NCBI GenBank assembly: GCA_921293015.1
Contig: OV121083.1
Span: forward strand, 34,402,908-34,466,907
Direction: 5' to 3'
Length of the DNA: 64,000 nt
Origin: Phorcus lineatus
Lineage: Eukaryota > Mollusca > Gastropoda > Trochida > Trochidae
The position numbers and the translations under genes are program-made. Positions 34,328-46,668 of the stretch are shown here, piece by piece. The notes beneath the pieces are model-generated. The model was given only the letters and a program-made list of their open reading frames with translations. It made no database searches and was not told where the DNA came from. Numbering within the stretch: position 1 is the first letter of the stretch; each line of letters starts with the position of its first letter.

Positions 34328-34540
34328 AAAATGTCTTTTGTCAAATCACTTAGCAATCAAAGGATTTGATCATTTACAACAATAGGATTAACTTGTTCAT
34401 TAAAAACATATGCAAACAGTTTCCTAAACATTCTGAAACAAAATCCTCATAAAATTTTTGATTAAAGAACTTTAGTAAATCCTGTTGTTGTAAATGATCA
34501 AATCCTTTGATTTCTAAGTGATTTGACGAAAGACATTTTT
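34328..34540. repeat. Long hairpin (inverted repeat, about 63-bp arms)
   Basis: Left arm 34328-34390 (ATGTCTTTTGTCAAATCACT...) and right arm 34478-34540 are near-perfect inverses with an 87-bp loop. The size suits a small MITE or a transcribed hairpin. No target duplication recognised. Confidence 0.8.
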
Positions 34541-34594
34541 CTTCAAGGAAGTCTTTTCAATTAACATGTTCAATAAAAAAATTTATTACTCGCC

Positions 34595-34936
34595 CGTGCA
34601 AGATACTGCAGTGTAATATTTATAAGGCGATATTAAACTAGTGTAATACCGCGGCACGTATGACGTCATAATATTGTGTGGTTGTGACGTCACAATGTTG
34701 GCACCGCCGTCACAATGGCGGCCAAGTCGCAGAGATGTTTTGTTCAGTACACTTTCGGCACTCATGCTTGATTACTGAGGTCAAGTAATAAACGGAATAC
34801 TAAACTTCCTTCAATTTAATACTATTTTTATTAAACTCGTTAATGATTTAGTATCAAACTCGCTTTCGCTCGTTTCATACTGAATCATTAACTCGTTTAA
34901 TAAAAATAGTATTAAATGGAAGGTCGTTTAGTATCC
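34595..34936. mobile_element. Foldback-like element with paired TGACGTCA sites
   Basis: Arms 34794-34863 and 34867-34936 are imperfect inverses around the centre CTCGCTTTCGCTCG. Upstream lie two TGACGTCA palindromes (34661-34668, 34685-34692) and CAATGGCGGCC (34713-34723). A similar centre, TGACGTCA and ATGGCGG occur at 62387-62640, so the two look like members of one family. The motifs equal CREB and YY1-type sites, but regulatory use is unproven. Confidence 0.55.
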
Positions 34937-37900
34937 TCTATATAAGAAGTAATTATCTTTGTGCATTAGTGCTATCAGTTGTTGCTTAATTAAGATGAAC
35001 TTATTTACAATCTTTTGGTAATTTATTTTTTAATGCATAAGTAGTAAAACTGAGACTTGCCTTCAAATATTAGTTCTAAATGCATGACCTTATTGACCCT
35101 TTGTCATGTACATATATTTTATCATGTGAAGTCTCTTTTCTAGTCACTTTATGAACTAGTATCAATAGATTTCTCATCATAATATTCACTATTTATGAGT
35201 TCCTTGTTTGTCTGATAAATCAATTAAGTTCACAATTATATAGAAATAATTTCACATACCGGTAAATTACTCATGAAAAGCATCCATGTCACCTCAAAGT
35301 TTGAGGCAGCTGTCTACGAAGGTCCAGTTTGTGCGAGTTTGCTGTTTAAAAAATCATCCTTAATACTTATTGGCACCATCGGTCACCAACAGTTGAATGT
35401 TCCAATACACTTAACGTCTAACCCCTGGGATGTTTTATCAGGAAAATTTTTTCTTGAGTTAACTGCCCTTGAATCTTGTTAGGAAGCAAACTGCTGATTG
35501 AAGGTATTTACATAAATTGAAACTCTTCACAACCATCCCTCAGAATATTCAACCTCAGATTACCCGTACTTGAGTCTTATCATGAAACAATAACCCACCG
35601 ATACTTGAATTAAGACAAAGTCTTAAAAAAGAATATGAAAAAATGTGAGTTTGTGATCACATGTTTAAAACATCATATTTTGGGCATGCTCAGGGACTTA
35701 AATATAATATCTTAAAGGAAACATTGCCACTTGATAGGCTGACAACCTGAAAGTGTGAGCCTAGTGAAGGGCTATAATCCAATTTTGTCGACGCAAGACC
35801 AAAGCGTCGAAATACTTGTCTTTTTAGAGGTCTCCTAGGTCTGATAGACGTTGTAGTTTCATTGGCATACTAAAACCCGGGTTAGTTAATTTCATTATAG
35901 ATTTTCCTGATGAAAAGTCCCAGGGATGATATAGGGAATCCGAATCTTCCATGATGACATGTTAGAGGAAATTATATGGGCCATCATGTTCTGATTAATG
36001 TAAGGATGTGATACAGCATAAATGACAATCTAAACTTGTGACTTGAACCTCGCATACCTCATCTCTTGTTTGAACTCACCATAACTAAGAGGACCTTCAT
36101 ATCAGAATTTGTGTGTCATAAGAAATACTCACTGTCATGCGGCAAAGGTTACTTAGAAAGATGAGTAGCATCTGTGGAGAGAGAATGGGATGAAATGAGA
36201 ACATGAGAGAGATTTTGCATGAATTTTGTATAAATGTGTGTAATTGTAAAATGAAATAATCTGTTTGTATCCTTCAGATGTATTATGACACTGAATATGT
36301 TTAGTCTTTATAGAAAGTTGTAACATAATATTCATTGACGTATGACTGTATCATACCTATGAATTTTTATTCTAATTTTCCCACCAAGATTATTCAAGTC
36401 ACATTTCCAAAGAGACTCTGTTACAATAAAAATGTATTTCTGGTTCACTGAAAAAACTCATTGATAGGAAAGTTTCAGACATCTTTTGTTTACATGTCCG
36501 ACTTGTGTTATGAGAGATATGATTTCAGGTGAGATGAGATAGTCATCTTTTTAGTGTACTTGATCCATATAAAGAGATTAATTTTGTTATTCATCTCTTG
36601 TGTTCATTTTAAAAAATTTACTTTCTTTGTTGTAGGGCTTTTGATTCTTACTGCAGACAAATCAAATATCTTTGGTGCTTTGTTTTGCTAAATAGTTGTT
36701 ACATAATACAAATTGCATGTTAAAGTAATTCCTTGCAAGTTTTAATAACTAATGCCATAGAATACAAACATTTCAGATATTGATTGTATAATCTATAAAT
36801 TATTGGAAAATATTTTAGAGCTTTGAATGTTTTTGATTAATATTATTATTTTACATTTGATTTGTTTTGATTTTTGTTGTTATTCTGTTAAGGTTTCTTT
36901 AAGATTCTTTTCAGCTTTGTAACATTGTTTAATCATAATTTCTGTTAATATTGTTTTTTTTTGGTGTTTGAAAGATGAGATAAACAAATTACTTGTTTTA
37001 AAAATGTAATTGTAGGCAGCATTTTTATGGGATGTTGAGTACTGGAGCAACAATCAGTTTAACCATATAAGCATAACTATTATATGCTGGACATCTCAGT
37101 AAGGGGTCTATGAAACTTATGAAAAAATGAACTATGATATATTTCTTCATTGGCAAATTGATCTATTATTAGATACAAAAACTGCAATATCTCTAACTTA
37201 TTTTTCCAGTATATAAATCATAAATCAACAACAATTCAATTTTGAAATTGATTTGTCACAGAATTTACAAAACATTGACCTTTTTTCAACTTAATTTTCT
37301 GAACAATAACAAGATTGGTTTTTTCACTCAAAATAAATAAGTGGAATCATTTCTCCTCAAATCTTATTAATATGAAATCAATTTTAGATGTTTAGAAATT
37401 TTTATTGATATGAGTTTTCATTCAAGTGTGCCTTTCTTGTCTTTATATTCCATTGATTTTTAATATAGGTTCTTGTTGTTTAGAAATATATTGTTTGAAT
37501 ATGTGAACTTCAAGACAAGATTGATATAGTTTAACAATGTAACTTTTAACTATCATATTAAAATGAAACTTCCAAAATGCCAAATTTTGAATGAAAGCAA
37601 ATGCATAATTAAAGTAATTTTTCATCCTCAACTATGTTAAATTTATCACATTTTTTGCCTCTTTTGGTTGATGTGAAATTTCATGATTATGAAATCAAAT
37701 CCGCATAATTACTTCTGCATATTCTTCTCCAAATTTTATTTTGATAATAGCATTTTGTAAAACTTTTGTAATGAAAGGTCACCGCTATGATTGTTTTTCT
37801 TATTCATTGTCACATGAGGCTATTTGATATAATTATGAGAATGAAGATAGATCTGATATCACCGCTCAGGAATCTTGATATCTTCCCTGTATGTCCATTG

Positions 37901-40900
37901 TCCTATGCATCATGGCCACAAATACATTAAGTGTAACTTTGCATGCCGTAAATGTTTCAAATAAAGAGATATTTGTATAAAAATTTTATTTTGTTCTTAT
38001 TCATTCTTTAATAAGAAGCAGTTCGATTAGTTAAACCAGAAGGGAAAGTTATGAGTATTAAGTAAAACTATTCACAAACTGACCACCATAAAAGTAGCTA
38101 GGATTCTGGTTTCAGTCTTGGAGTTGAAAGCAACTTACTTTTATTGCCTGCAAGAGTAATCATCCACCATTCATTGTTTTGTTATCAATTTTATAATTAA
38201 TTCATTTTTAATTTATATAGTTGTCTTAATATTGAGTCTTTTTCACAATTTTAGATCAGATATTCTAAAAGAAATACCTTGTGAAGTGCCATAAAATCAC
38301 TACTTACGTGACATGTCAATGCTTCATGGTGAACTATTTTAGTGTGAGTACTAAAATTCTAACAAGATTGGTTTCATTTTAAAATTTATTTGAAATTATA
38401 AAGTTTTTATTAAAGGGCCACAAAATATGTTGATGGAGTTGAAGATGTCAAACTTCATCAATTGTATTATTTTATCAAGAAGTAGTGGTTGTTTTTTAAA
38501 ATCAGTATCTTAGTGCTTGTAATAGGTCATTATAGTGATAATAAACAGGTTAAAGTTGTGATTTGTGATCGGAAACGGGACAATGGCGCATGCAAATGAC
38601 TCAAACTTAATTTGTAAACTAATTTACAGCAGACACAAGGACAGATATTGATTGGTAGTGTTTAGTGGGTCATTAAACTGATGTACCTGTAAATTGGACG
38701 CAAAATGTCGACTTCCCAACATTTTTATCACTGTTTTTAATGTATCAAAAAAATTTTCATGATTTTGACATTTGCATAATGATGCAACAGAGGAGCGATT
38801 TGAACCTTACCAAGACACACAGTATTTTGACTCTTATCTAAGGGTCACTAAAAATAATAAGAGGTACACTGTCACATTTTAAGGAGTTTGTTGGTGTTCT
38901 ATTCAAAAACAAAATATTGTCTTTGATGAAAATAAGTTCCTTGTATTTTTGGAATAAAAACATTGAAAATATTACTTGTGAAAGCTAACACTATAAAAAC
39001 TTACTAATGGAAAGATAACACAAAAGTAACTAACAAGACTTACTGACACTGTAGATATCCATATAACAACAAACACTCCATGTTCAATAACATTTTTTGT
39101 GGCAGAACATTGTTATATTTATGTGTTACACTTAAATACTTTGCCCTAACAATGTTTTATGGCATGTGAATGTTGAACTGCCCTATTTTATGTTAACATC
39201 GGTAGGCCTATTACAGAAGAATCATCGTGTTCATTTGCCTTCTTCAAGCTACCGTACATGCAATATAATTCATCTCTCACAAAGCCATGCAGTACATAAT
39301 ATTGAGTATAAACGTTAAATAACATGTTAAATGATGCACCTCCATTAGACAGTTAAAGGAAATCCAATTCACTTCACACTGATTAAAAAAACCCAACGTT
39401 GTCCACACTAAAATATGTTTTAGACGACTCAAATAAAGCCTATTCACGCTGTTGCAAAAACGAAAGATTCACTGAAATTAAGCTAATTACTCATTTAGTT
39501 TGGCAGCATTGTCACATGGATACTATCGTGTCGTTTTATCGTATGAATAACACAGCACGAGCGCTGATTTAATAACGTCTGCTCAATAAACCTGGTCAAT
39601 GACATGAGGAGGTCAAAGTTGAAAAGTCGAAGGTTATCGTCTGCTTGACGATTCATTGAGTTTATGTAAAGATAGGCGCCTGCATCGTGCACAAGATATC
39701 TGTCTACCCGCTATACAAAAGGTAAGGCATTTGTAGTAATGTAGGATAGGCAATCTTACGAAAGAAAACCAAATCACGGAATCCCTAATTCATAAAACAC
39801 CGTGTTAATTGAATCTTTCAAAGCGTGATGGGGCGTATTTTTGGAATTCTGGTAGGGTATTGAAGTTGCAGAACACACGAACGATTCCGTTCAGGAAAAT
39901 ATTATGATAGGCTTATAGTATATTCATGCATTTGTACACTTGCACTGTGGAACAATCTGTGCACACTTGAACCCAGAATAGCAACATTGACCGAAGCAGG
40001 TCATTCAACACTTCGAAAACTCTGGGTTGTTAGGTAAATAAACCGAGCTTTTGGCTGTTTTATCTTTCACAACCACTTGGCGTCTTTTCCATGTGATGTT
40101 TTGCCTCGCCGGTAGCTATACGCATTGCATTATATAACTGAATAAGGGCGAGGTGAAATACTAAGGGTCACATACCGAGGGTCATGTTTATGCCGACCAT
40201 TGACAACACCAAGTTCATGTATTGATGAATGGATAAAGTCCCTCCGTCACCATACTGTATTTATTATGTATATTGTGACTACGATGTATATGCTTTGACT
40301 AGAGAATAAGTGCTTAGTTTGCAGGAATATCGATTGACCATATTCTATAGATCGTTTGGCTGTTTATAAATAGACGAATGCGCCTCTCAGATATATCCAG
40401 TGCAGAAACGCGTATCTCGAAACAGAGCCTGCAGCGGTGGTCGTTTCCCATGGTTTGTTTTCATGGTCGAATGTACACGTCCAGAAAGTATATATGTAGA
40501 TGAAACCACCATGCATGACATTTTACAAAAAGACTAACCTCGCTGGTCACGGGGAGAGTAGTGTACGTACAATAACAAAAAGGTGAATGGGGGCTCACAC
40601 TACCTAGACTGGGTTTAAATCGTCAAATAGGTCACGCTAACACCGGTGTGGCAAATGATGAGTGTCATGCAGGCTCATAAGTAGACGAGTACTTAATCTA
40701 CATTTGAATTAAAAAAAAATCTGACAATAAAGGTTAGTCTTGTTGCAAATTCCTATTCCAGATTACAGAATACAGATTGTGTCAAATTCTACACCCGTTC
40801 TCTAAATTTTCTCTCGACCTTGCCTTTACCATTTTCATTTTCGGAATATTGTAATAATGAAATTAGTTTAACAAGATAAAAGTCTACAAGAAACAAAATT

Positions 40901-41699
40901 AATATATATATGTTTAGAAACATTTCAGCGATTCGAACCACCATTGTTTTCACCCGCAGTCTCTATTTTACTATATTTAGCTTCACGGAAGACAATATTT
41001 CAGGAGAAAAATTCTTTAGGGTGTACTCCAAAACGTCGTGAATTTCACAATAAAGAAGTTGTTATCTAGAAAATCTTATCTTCCGTGTGTGTGTCACTTG
41101 TAAATGCCCTTGGAAAGACATGGAGTTATAATTATTGCACTGCTTAACCATAATGTTGTTGCGGACTGTCTCCTTGGGGTTACACAGGACATCGTATAAT
41201 ATATGATAAGCCCCGATATAACTCATTTCCATGTCACTGACTTCTATATCGCGAGTAGGACAGGTGCCTATCAACGCAAGAATACCTTATGCATAGTGCA
41301 CTGTTGATCTCTTTTTCTCTACTTGGGACACTCATGCGCTGTCGTCTATGATATGGAACGTTATGACTTGGAGGGACATGTAAAAAAATGCATTGATAAA
41401 GCTACTTAGAGCTAGGTAGAGACGTCATGCAATTAGATGTTTGACTATTTGCAATGGAACACTGATATATAGACGAAGTGGCTTTAAAACCACAAGCTGT
41501 TTATTGATGAAAATCAATAGCAAGAAAATGTTTAGAGCAGAGCAAAAATGAACATGGATTTCACTTTAAAGGGGAAGGTAAATCCCTATACACAGAATGG
41601 GTGGAGTCAATTTTCCCAGTAAAGAGTGTCTTTTCAGTTGAGATATAGTCGGGTACACTCTTGTCTAGCCAATTATCAAAACAATTACTTGTAATTTAA
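34937..41699. other. Gene-poor interval
   Basis: No coding exon recognised over 6.7 kb. A good splice-donor consensus (AAAAG/GTAAGG at 39721-39722) follows less AT-rich sequence and could end a 5' UTR exon of the opine dehydrogenase gene at 45469, but nothing else supports that. The stretch 40100-40600 is also locally richer in G+C. Confidence 0.4.
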
Positions 41700-42391
41700 A
41701 GGCCTCCCCACACCAACACAGCGCGCAAGCAGCGCAGCGCAGCGCGCCCGCAACAAAAAAATTGCTCATGTTGATTTATGATTGATAACCCACACCAACG
41801 CAGCGCGCCGACAGCGCGCCAGCAACAAAATTTCTGAATCGCAAAAAAAGGGATTTTTGCTGCCTGGCGCTTCGACGCGTCGGGGAATCCCCTACTTCTG
41901 ACGTAATTTCCGTTTGTCATCAGAAACACGTGTTGCAAAATGCCCAAAACACAGATTAATGAAGAGTTTTGACAATCTGAAATACTGTATGAAACGTTCA
42001 CTGTCTAGTTCCAGTTCCTTGACCAGGCGGTAATATTCTCCATATGTTTGTCTTTGTTGCAGAATAGCATGCATCCAAGAAGTTCTTTTAACTTGGCGTT
42101 GTTGTTTACGTCTCCAGTAGACGTACATCAACATCAATATTTTCTTTTCTCGATCCATTTCGTACTGATCACAGATAATATTAATGTGACAGTCGTTCTC
42201 TGGTCACTCATCCACATGCGAGAATATAATGATAATTTTATAACAAGATATCATTGGTCACTTGTTCCATATATTATTTCGCTGCATCGACGCGCATTGA
42301 TGCGCTGCGCCAGTCTGGGGTAAAAAAAACGCGCGCTACGCGCTGCGCTGCTGACGCGCTGCCGACGCGCTGTGTTGGTGTGGGGAGGCCT
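41700..42391. mobile_element. PIF/Harbinger element, internally deleted
   Basis: Perfect 26-bp terminal inverted repeats begin AGGCCTCCCCACACCAACAC. The element is flanked by TAA on both sides (41697-41699 and 42392-42394), the 3-bp target typical of PIF/Harbinger. Subterminal CAGCGCG words repeat at both ends. At 692 bp it retains only the first part of a transposase gene on the - strand. The perfect ends suggest recent mobility in trans. Confidence 0.9.
41892..42158 (-). pseudogene. Harbinger transposase N-terminal fragment
   Basis: An 88-codon frame. Residues about 29-67 (SWMHAILQQRQTYGEYYRLV, then KELELDSERFIQYFRLSKLF) match the conserved start of PIF/Harbinger transposases (W-h-hl--R-..GEYh-Lv-eLr-D-erF--YfRls). 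The catalytic DDE domain is absent, deleted together with the second element gene. Confidence 0.85.
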
Positions 42392-42652
42392 TAAGAATGA
42401 TTTTTTGCATCCATGTACATCAGTATTTGAAGAGCAAAAAGCTGTAATTTCTGAAAAAATACATTTACTCTGTAAAGAGAATTTTAAAAATAATATTCAA
42501 ATACACCTACCTAAGATTCAAATTTGCCTCTGTATGTGTCATATGATCAGATAAGTGAGTGTTGCCATGACAGCAGTCTCTGAGTGGCTAAGAACTTTCC
42601 ATTCATGATATCAATTTCACCCCAGTAGTCCTCTCTTTCCCATGTAAAACAA

Positions 42653-42677
42653 CCCCCCCCCCCCCCCCCCCCCCCCC
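42653..42677. repeat. Poly(C) tract, 25 C
   Basis: Uninterrupted run of 25 C followed by TCCCCACTCC. Such tracts are prone to slippage and assembly error, so the true length is uncertain. Confidence 0.9.
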
Positions 42678-43271
42678 TCCCCACTCCAAGACAGCTGTGA
42701 CCCCAGCCTGTCCACTGCTGCCTGTGGGAATGGGCCTTTAGCACTAGAGTAGAGATTGTGCTGAACCTTATTTTGTATTGTCCCCAATGATATGACAAAA
42801 CTAGGCACATAGATGTGCTTTGTATTGCCTAACAATTATTAAAGGATCATAAGGCCTTACAGTGTAAAAAATCTGATGCATACATAGCTTGAGAATCCAC
42901 AACAAACACCAAACATATCAAGGGACTAATAAAGGCAAAATATTTAAAATGGGGAATCTTTTTAAAAAATATTTTTATAGGGAAATACAATATCACTCAA
43001 GTCATTCTAAGAAATTATCATCTACCAGCACATTCATTCACTTATTTGATTTTTGCCGTGAAATCTCATTTTACTGTAGTATATGTGTAGATCTCTCATA
43101 GTAAAATTCCCATAACCTTTGACCTCCCTGACTCCAGCGACCGTTAGAAGGTGTGGCACATTGGGTGATAAGATCTCCCCCAGTCTGCTAGTAGCCAATC
43201 ACTGCTCTTGGAGCCTTAATTGCTTACCCATGGGTAAATCGGGCCTGTTTTACCTTCCCCTAACCAATATA

Positions 43272-44102
43272 CAAAGTTAAGAGGGCTGACCAAATACTCC
43301 GGACCAGAAAATGAAAAATGAAGAATCTTTAAAATGTTTGTGACTTATTTTTCGACATAATCACCCTGATCTCAATGCAATTTGTCCAACGTCTTTCTAA
43401 CATCTTCGACCCATGTGAAAACTGCTTATTGTCACGTGACCCTAAAAACTCATCTGTGATCTAGTATTGTAATGAAAAAAGTCTTAGGGGGGCTGGATGA
43501 TTATTGAGAAGAGACAGATAAAGGGGAAATGATGAACCGAAGTCCTGGTCCGCATCGACTGCAACCTGTGCGGTGTGAACAGGAGCATTGTCCTGAAGCA
43601 ACCACACACCTTTGCACAATATACCCCTTCGTTTCTCTTTTCTCTTTTCATGTAATTTTCGTAGTTCACTTTCGCAATACATACGTCATTGACTGTAGAA
43701 CCCTTCTTTAAGTAATCAGTCATTATTCATCTTCCCCCGCGTGGCTTTAAATTGCACCAGTCTCTAGCTTTCACTGGCATATTTAAACATTTCTGACAAC
43801 CAATCAAAATTCCTGTTTCGAGTGCAGCGCCCTCTTCGGCGAAAAGTTGCAATTCTCTCGCGATCCGTCGCAGCAGCCTTGGCGACAAGCACAGAAAAAT
43901 ACAGGAAATGCGGCGAGGCTTATATTTGCAAGTCATTCGGGCTGGCGTCCGGATACACCATGCGTGAGAAGATGATCATTATTATGCACTCTAAGTCCCA
44001 GAAAACGGAAGCCTCACCTGATGAACATGTTTTAAAAGTTTGAGGGCTGGGTGTTGTATCATGTTTCCACTGCATTCTTTGTTTATTTTGCCCCCTAATC
44101 AA
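43272..44102 (-). mobile_element. Mariner-like transposase remnant with a nested insertion
   Basis: On the - strand: QNKQRMQWKHDTTPSPQTFK then VFWDLECIIMI (44090-43975), a break of about 240 bp, then DYLKKGSTVNDVCIAKVNYE (43720), LLQDNAPVHTAQVAVDA with the second catalytic Asp at 43592-43590, and RRWTNCIEI near 43400. This is the order of a mariner transposase. The N-terminus is missing and the frame is broken several times. The lower end GAGGGCTGACCAAATACTCC may be the terminal repeat; the other end was not found. Confidence 0.8.
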
Positions 44103-45460
44103 AATAGGAAACTCAACTTTCCACCTCAGTCTCGAGATACGTTAAAAAAGAGTTTGGGTCTTCACGGTAGGCGACAAGAAGTTGCTGATACCATGACACA
44201 CTTTCAGATTGGGTCTTCAGGTAACATCTTGGCGACCCGACATGCTGATACTAAATTCATATTTAAATGCGCATGTACATTTCTTTCAACCAATGTTTTA
44301 CTTATTTGGTGAGAAACAGCTAAGTATATCTAATGGTCATACGATTTTCTTGCATTATTGTATTAAGCACAGCGTAAAAACGTTTCCTGGTCGACCAGTG
44401 AGTGGCTCGTCTGTCGTGCTTACTCTACCCAGATTAAATTTAACACACCATTTGACGCAGTAAAGTTCTCGAAATTTAAATGATGAAGGATGCTCATTCT
44501 TGCAAAAGTTAATCAACTTTAAAATCAATGGGACATTGATTAATGACGACGATAATCATATAATTGTGATTATTAATGACGCTCACGTCCACGCCAAAGA
44601 TCATACTTATTACGCCTCTTGACTTCACATACCCTGGCGTTTACCGGTTATCTTGAGGTAGTTACGACCTCACTACTTTCGACCGAGGTCACCTTGACAT
44701 CATGCGAACTTAACAACTTGAAGTGCAGTGACCTGTTCAAGTATATTTTATTATAAAATTAGATGGTCCAGATATATAAATTATACCATTGATATTAAAT
44801 GAATTCCTGTTAAAAATGATATATGAAAACAAAATTTCCATATAATAAAAACACTATAAATCTTATTTAACCTAGACACCGCCTGTCTCAATTGGTTCTC
44901 TTCACTGCATGTAGTGACATCAACTACGTGGACCTAATTTTCAAACGGCATCACCCTGATGCCGAAAACTAAGGTTGGTTATTCAATCTTAAACGATTTC
45001 TTAGAAAAAATATCCGCTTAACAATTTGACATTTGAATTCTATTCTGCTATATGTTATGATAATGAATGAGGATGATGAAGTGTTATGAAAAGAATTATT
45101 TCAGAACTGTCATCGAATTTTAATGATCAAATTCGGTTTAAAAGAACCATGGTGTGGATCAACTTAACAAATGGTTCACGGGAGGCACTTGTTCTTATCT
45201 ACTCATACCGAATGCTTTTGCCGGAGGTATTGTCATTGGATAGCTGAGTTAACGTCAGAATGTGCGTTAAGTGTGGCTGCGATCAGACCGTGTATAGAGA
45301 GGAAAGCCCTGCAGACTGAACGATTTCGAATCTCAATAAAGTCAATATTTTGGAGCACGGTCGATTTTTAACCAGATGACGAAAATGTTCTAGATGATTG
45401 TAAGAAAAGCTAAGAACACACACATTTTTCACTAAGTTGTAACGTTTGTCCTTCATTTTC
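44103..45460. other. Upstream region of first opine dehydrogenase gene
   Basis: No coding exon recognised. The interval ends in a pyrimidine-rich acceptor (TTGTCCTTCATTTTCAG) six bases before the start codon of the opine dehydrogenase, so the upstream part is probably a 5' UTR intron. Confidence 0.5.
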
Positions 45461-45468
45461 AGGTCGAG

Positions 45469-46668
45469 ATGACGAAAGCAATTGTGGTGATAGTTGGTGC
45501 TGGAAATGCCGCCCATGTGGCTGCAGGTTTTGCTGCAGCCCGTGAGAACATCGAGGCGCGCGTGCTAACCATGTTCCAAGACGAGGCTGAGCGATGGAGC
45601 AACAGCATGAAGACCGAACCGCTGACAATCAACATCCACACCCACCAGGGTGAGAATCAGGTCAAGTCCAGACCTGCCCTCGTCACCAAGGACCCAGAGG
45701 AGGCCTTGAGAGGAGCCGATATGATCATCTTCTGTGTCCCTGCCTTTGCCCACCAGCGTTATTTTGAGGCGATTGAGCCTTTCATCAAGCCAAATACTAG
45801 TATCGTTGGACTGCCTGGACAACCTGGCTTTGAGTTTCAATGTATTGATGTCCTCAAGTCTAAGTCATACCAGTGTCCAATCATCAATTTCGAATCTCTC
45901 CCATGGGCGTGTCGGGTGAATGACTTTGGCAAGAGTGCCACGGTTATTGGTCTGAAGTGTCATCTTCAAGGCTCGGTGGTCAAAGGTTCCAGCAGTCCCA
46001 CTGTTGATCCTGGAGCTCTCCTTCAGCGGATCATGGGACCGGAAACAAAGCTTGAGGTCGACAAGCACTTTCTAGTTCCCCTACTAGACACCAAGTCGAT
46101 CGTACATCCTCCAATCATGTACGCCAAATGGCGAAACTGGGATGGCAAGCCACTGGACAAAGCGCCTCTTTTCTACCAAGGACTGGACGAGGAACAGATC
46201 AAGTACCTCTCGGGCATCAGTCACGAGTGCAAGGCCACAGCTGACGCTATTGCTGCCTATGCAAACATAGATCTATCAAAGGTTACTCTTCTAGAAGACT
46301 GCTACAGAGTCGACTACGCAGACACAGTCAAGGACTTCACCAGCCTCTATACTATCATGAAGACCAACAGCGCCTACGACGGTCTCGTTCACCCAATGAT
46401 TGAAACTGACGACAAGAAATTCATGCCAAACTTCCGCTACAGGTATCTGAAGGAAGATGTGCCCGATGGTATCGTAGTCACCAAGGGCATAGCTCTGCTG
46501 GCGGGAGTGAAGACTCCGAACCACGATGAAGTTCTGACTTGGTGTCAGGAGAAGATGGGAAAAGAGTTCCTTGTGGATGGAGAACTGAAGGGCAAGGATA
46601 TCAAGGAGACCAGATGTCCACAGAGGTACGGCTACAAGACCCTTGACGATCTCCTCAGCATCAAGTAG
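45469..46668 (+). CDS. Opine dehydrogenase 1 (octopine/tauropine dehydrogenase family)
   Basis: Uninterrupted 399-codon frame. Opine dehydrogenases reductively join pyruvate to an amino acid (arginine, taurine, alanine, glycine and others) with NADH, keeping glycolysis running without oxygen. Visible: a Rossmann dinucleotide loop GAGNAAH (residues 10-16), VPAFAHQRYF around residues 90-99, EFQCID, SLPWACR, VHPPIMY with the family's catalytic His at residue 213, WRNWDGKPLDKAPLFYQG, and Arg325 and Asp330 in RYLKEDVP. These three residues correspond to His212, Arg324 and Asp329 of the scallop octopine dehydrogenase. The C-terminus is KETRCPQRYGYKTLDDLLSI. Length equals the family norm of about 400. 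The substrate amino acid cannot be read from sequence. The start is the ATG six bases after a strong AG acceptor, so the leader is spliced. Confidence 0.95.
   Translation: MTKAIVVIVGAGNAAHVAAGFAAARENIEARVLTMFQDEAERWSNSMKTEPLTINIHTHQGENQVKSRPALVTKDPEEALRGADMIIFCVPAFAHQRYFEAIEPFIKPNTSIVGLPGQPGFEFQCIDVLKSKSYQCPIINFESLPWACRVNDFGKSATVIGLKCHLQGSVVKGSSSPTVDPGALLQRIMGPETKLEVDKHFLVPLLDTKSIVHPPIMYAKWRNWDGKPLDKAPLFYQGLDEEQIKYLSGISHECKATADAIAAYANIDLSKVTLLEDCYRVDYADTVKDFTSLYTIMKTNSAYDGLVHPMIETDDKKFMPNFRYRYLKEDVPDGIVVTKGIALLAGVKTPNHDEVLTWCQEKMGKEFLVDGELKGKDIKETRCPQRYGYKTLDDLLSIK

Noticed and set aside
34661..34692. Twin TGACGTCA sites as a promoter of a nearby gene
   Set aside because: No gene was recognised downstream, and the sites lie in what looks like a mobile foldback element, so only the element was annotated.
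40925..40960. B-box-like GGTTCGAATC on the minus strand
   Set aside because: No A box or cloverleaf can be formed with the surrounding sequence.
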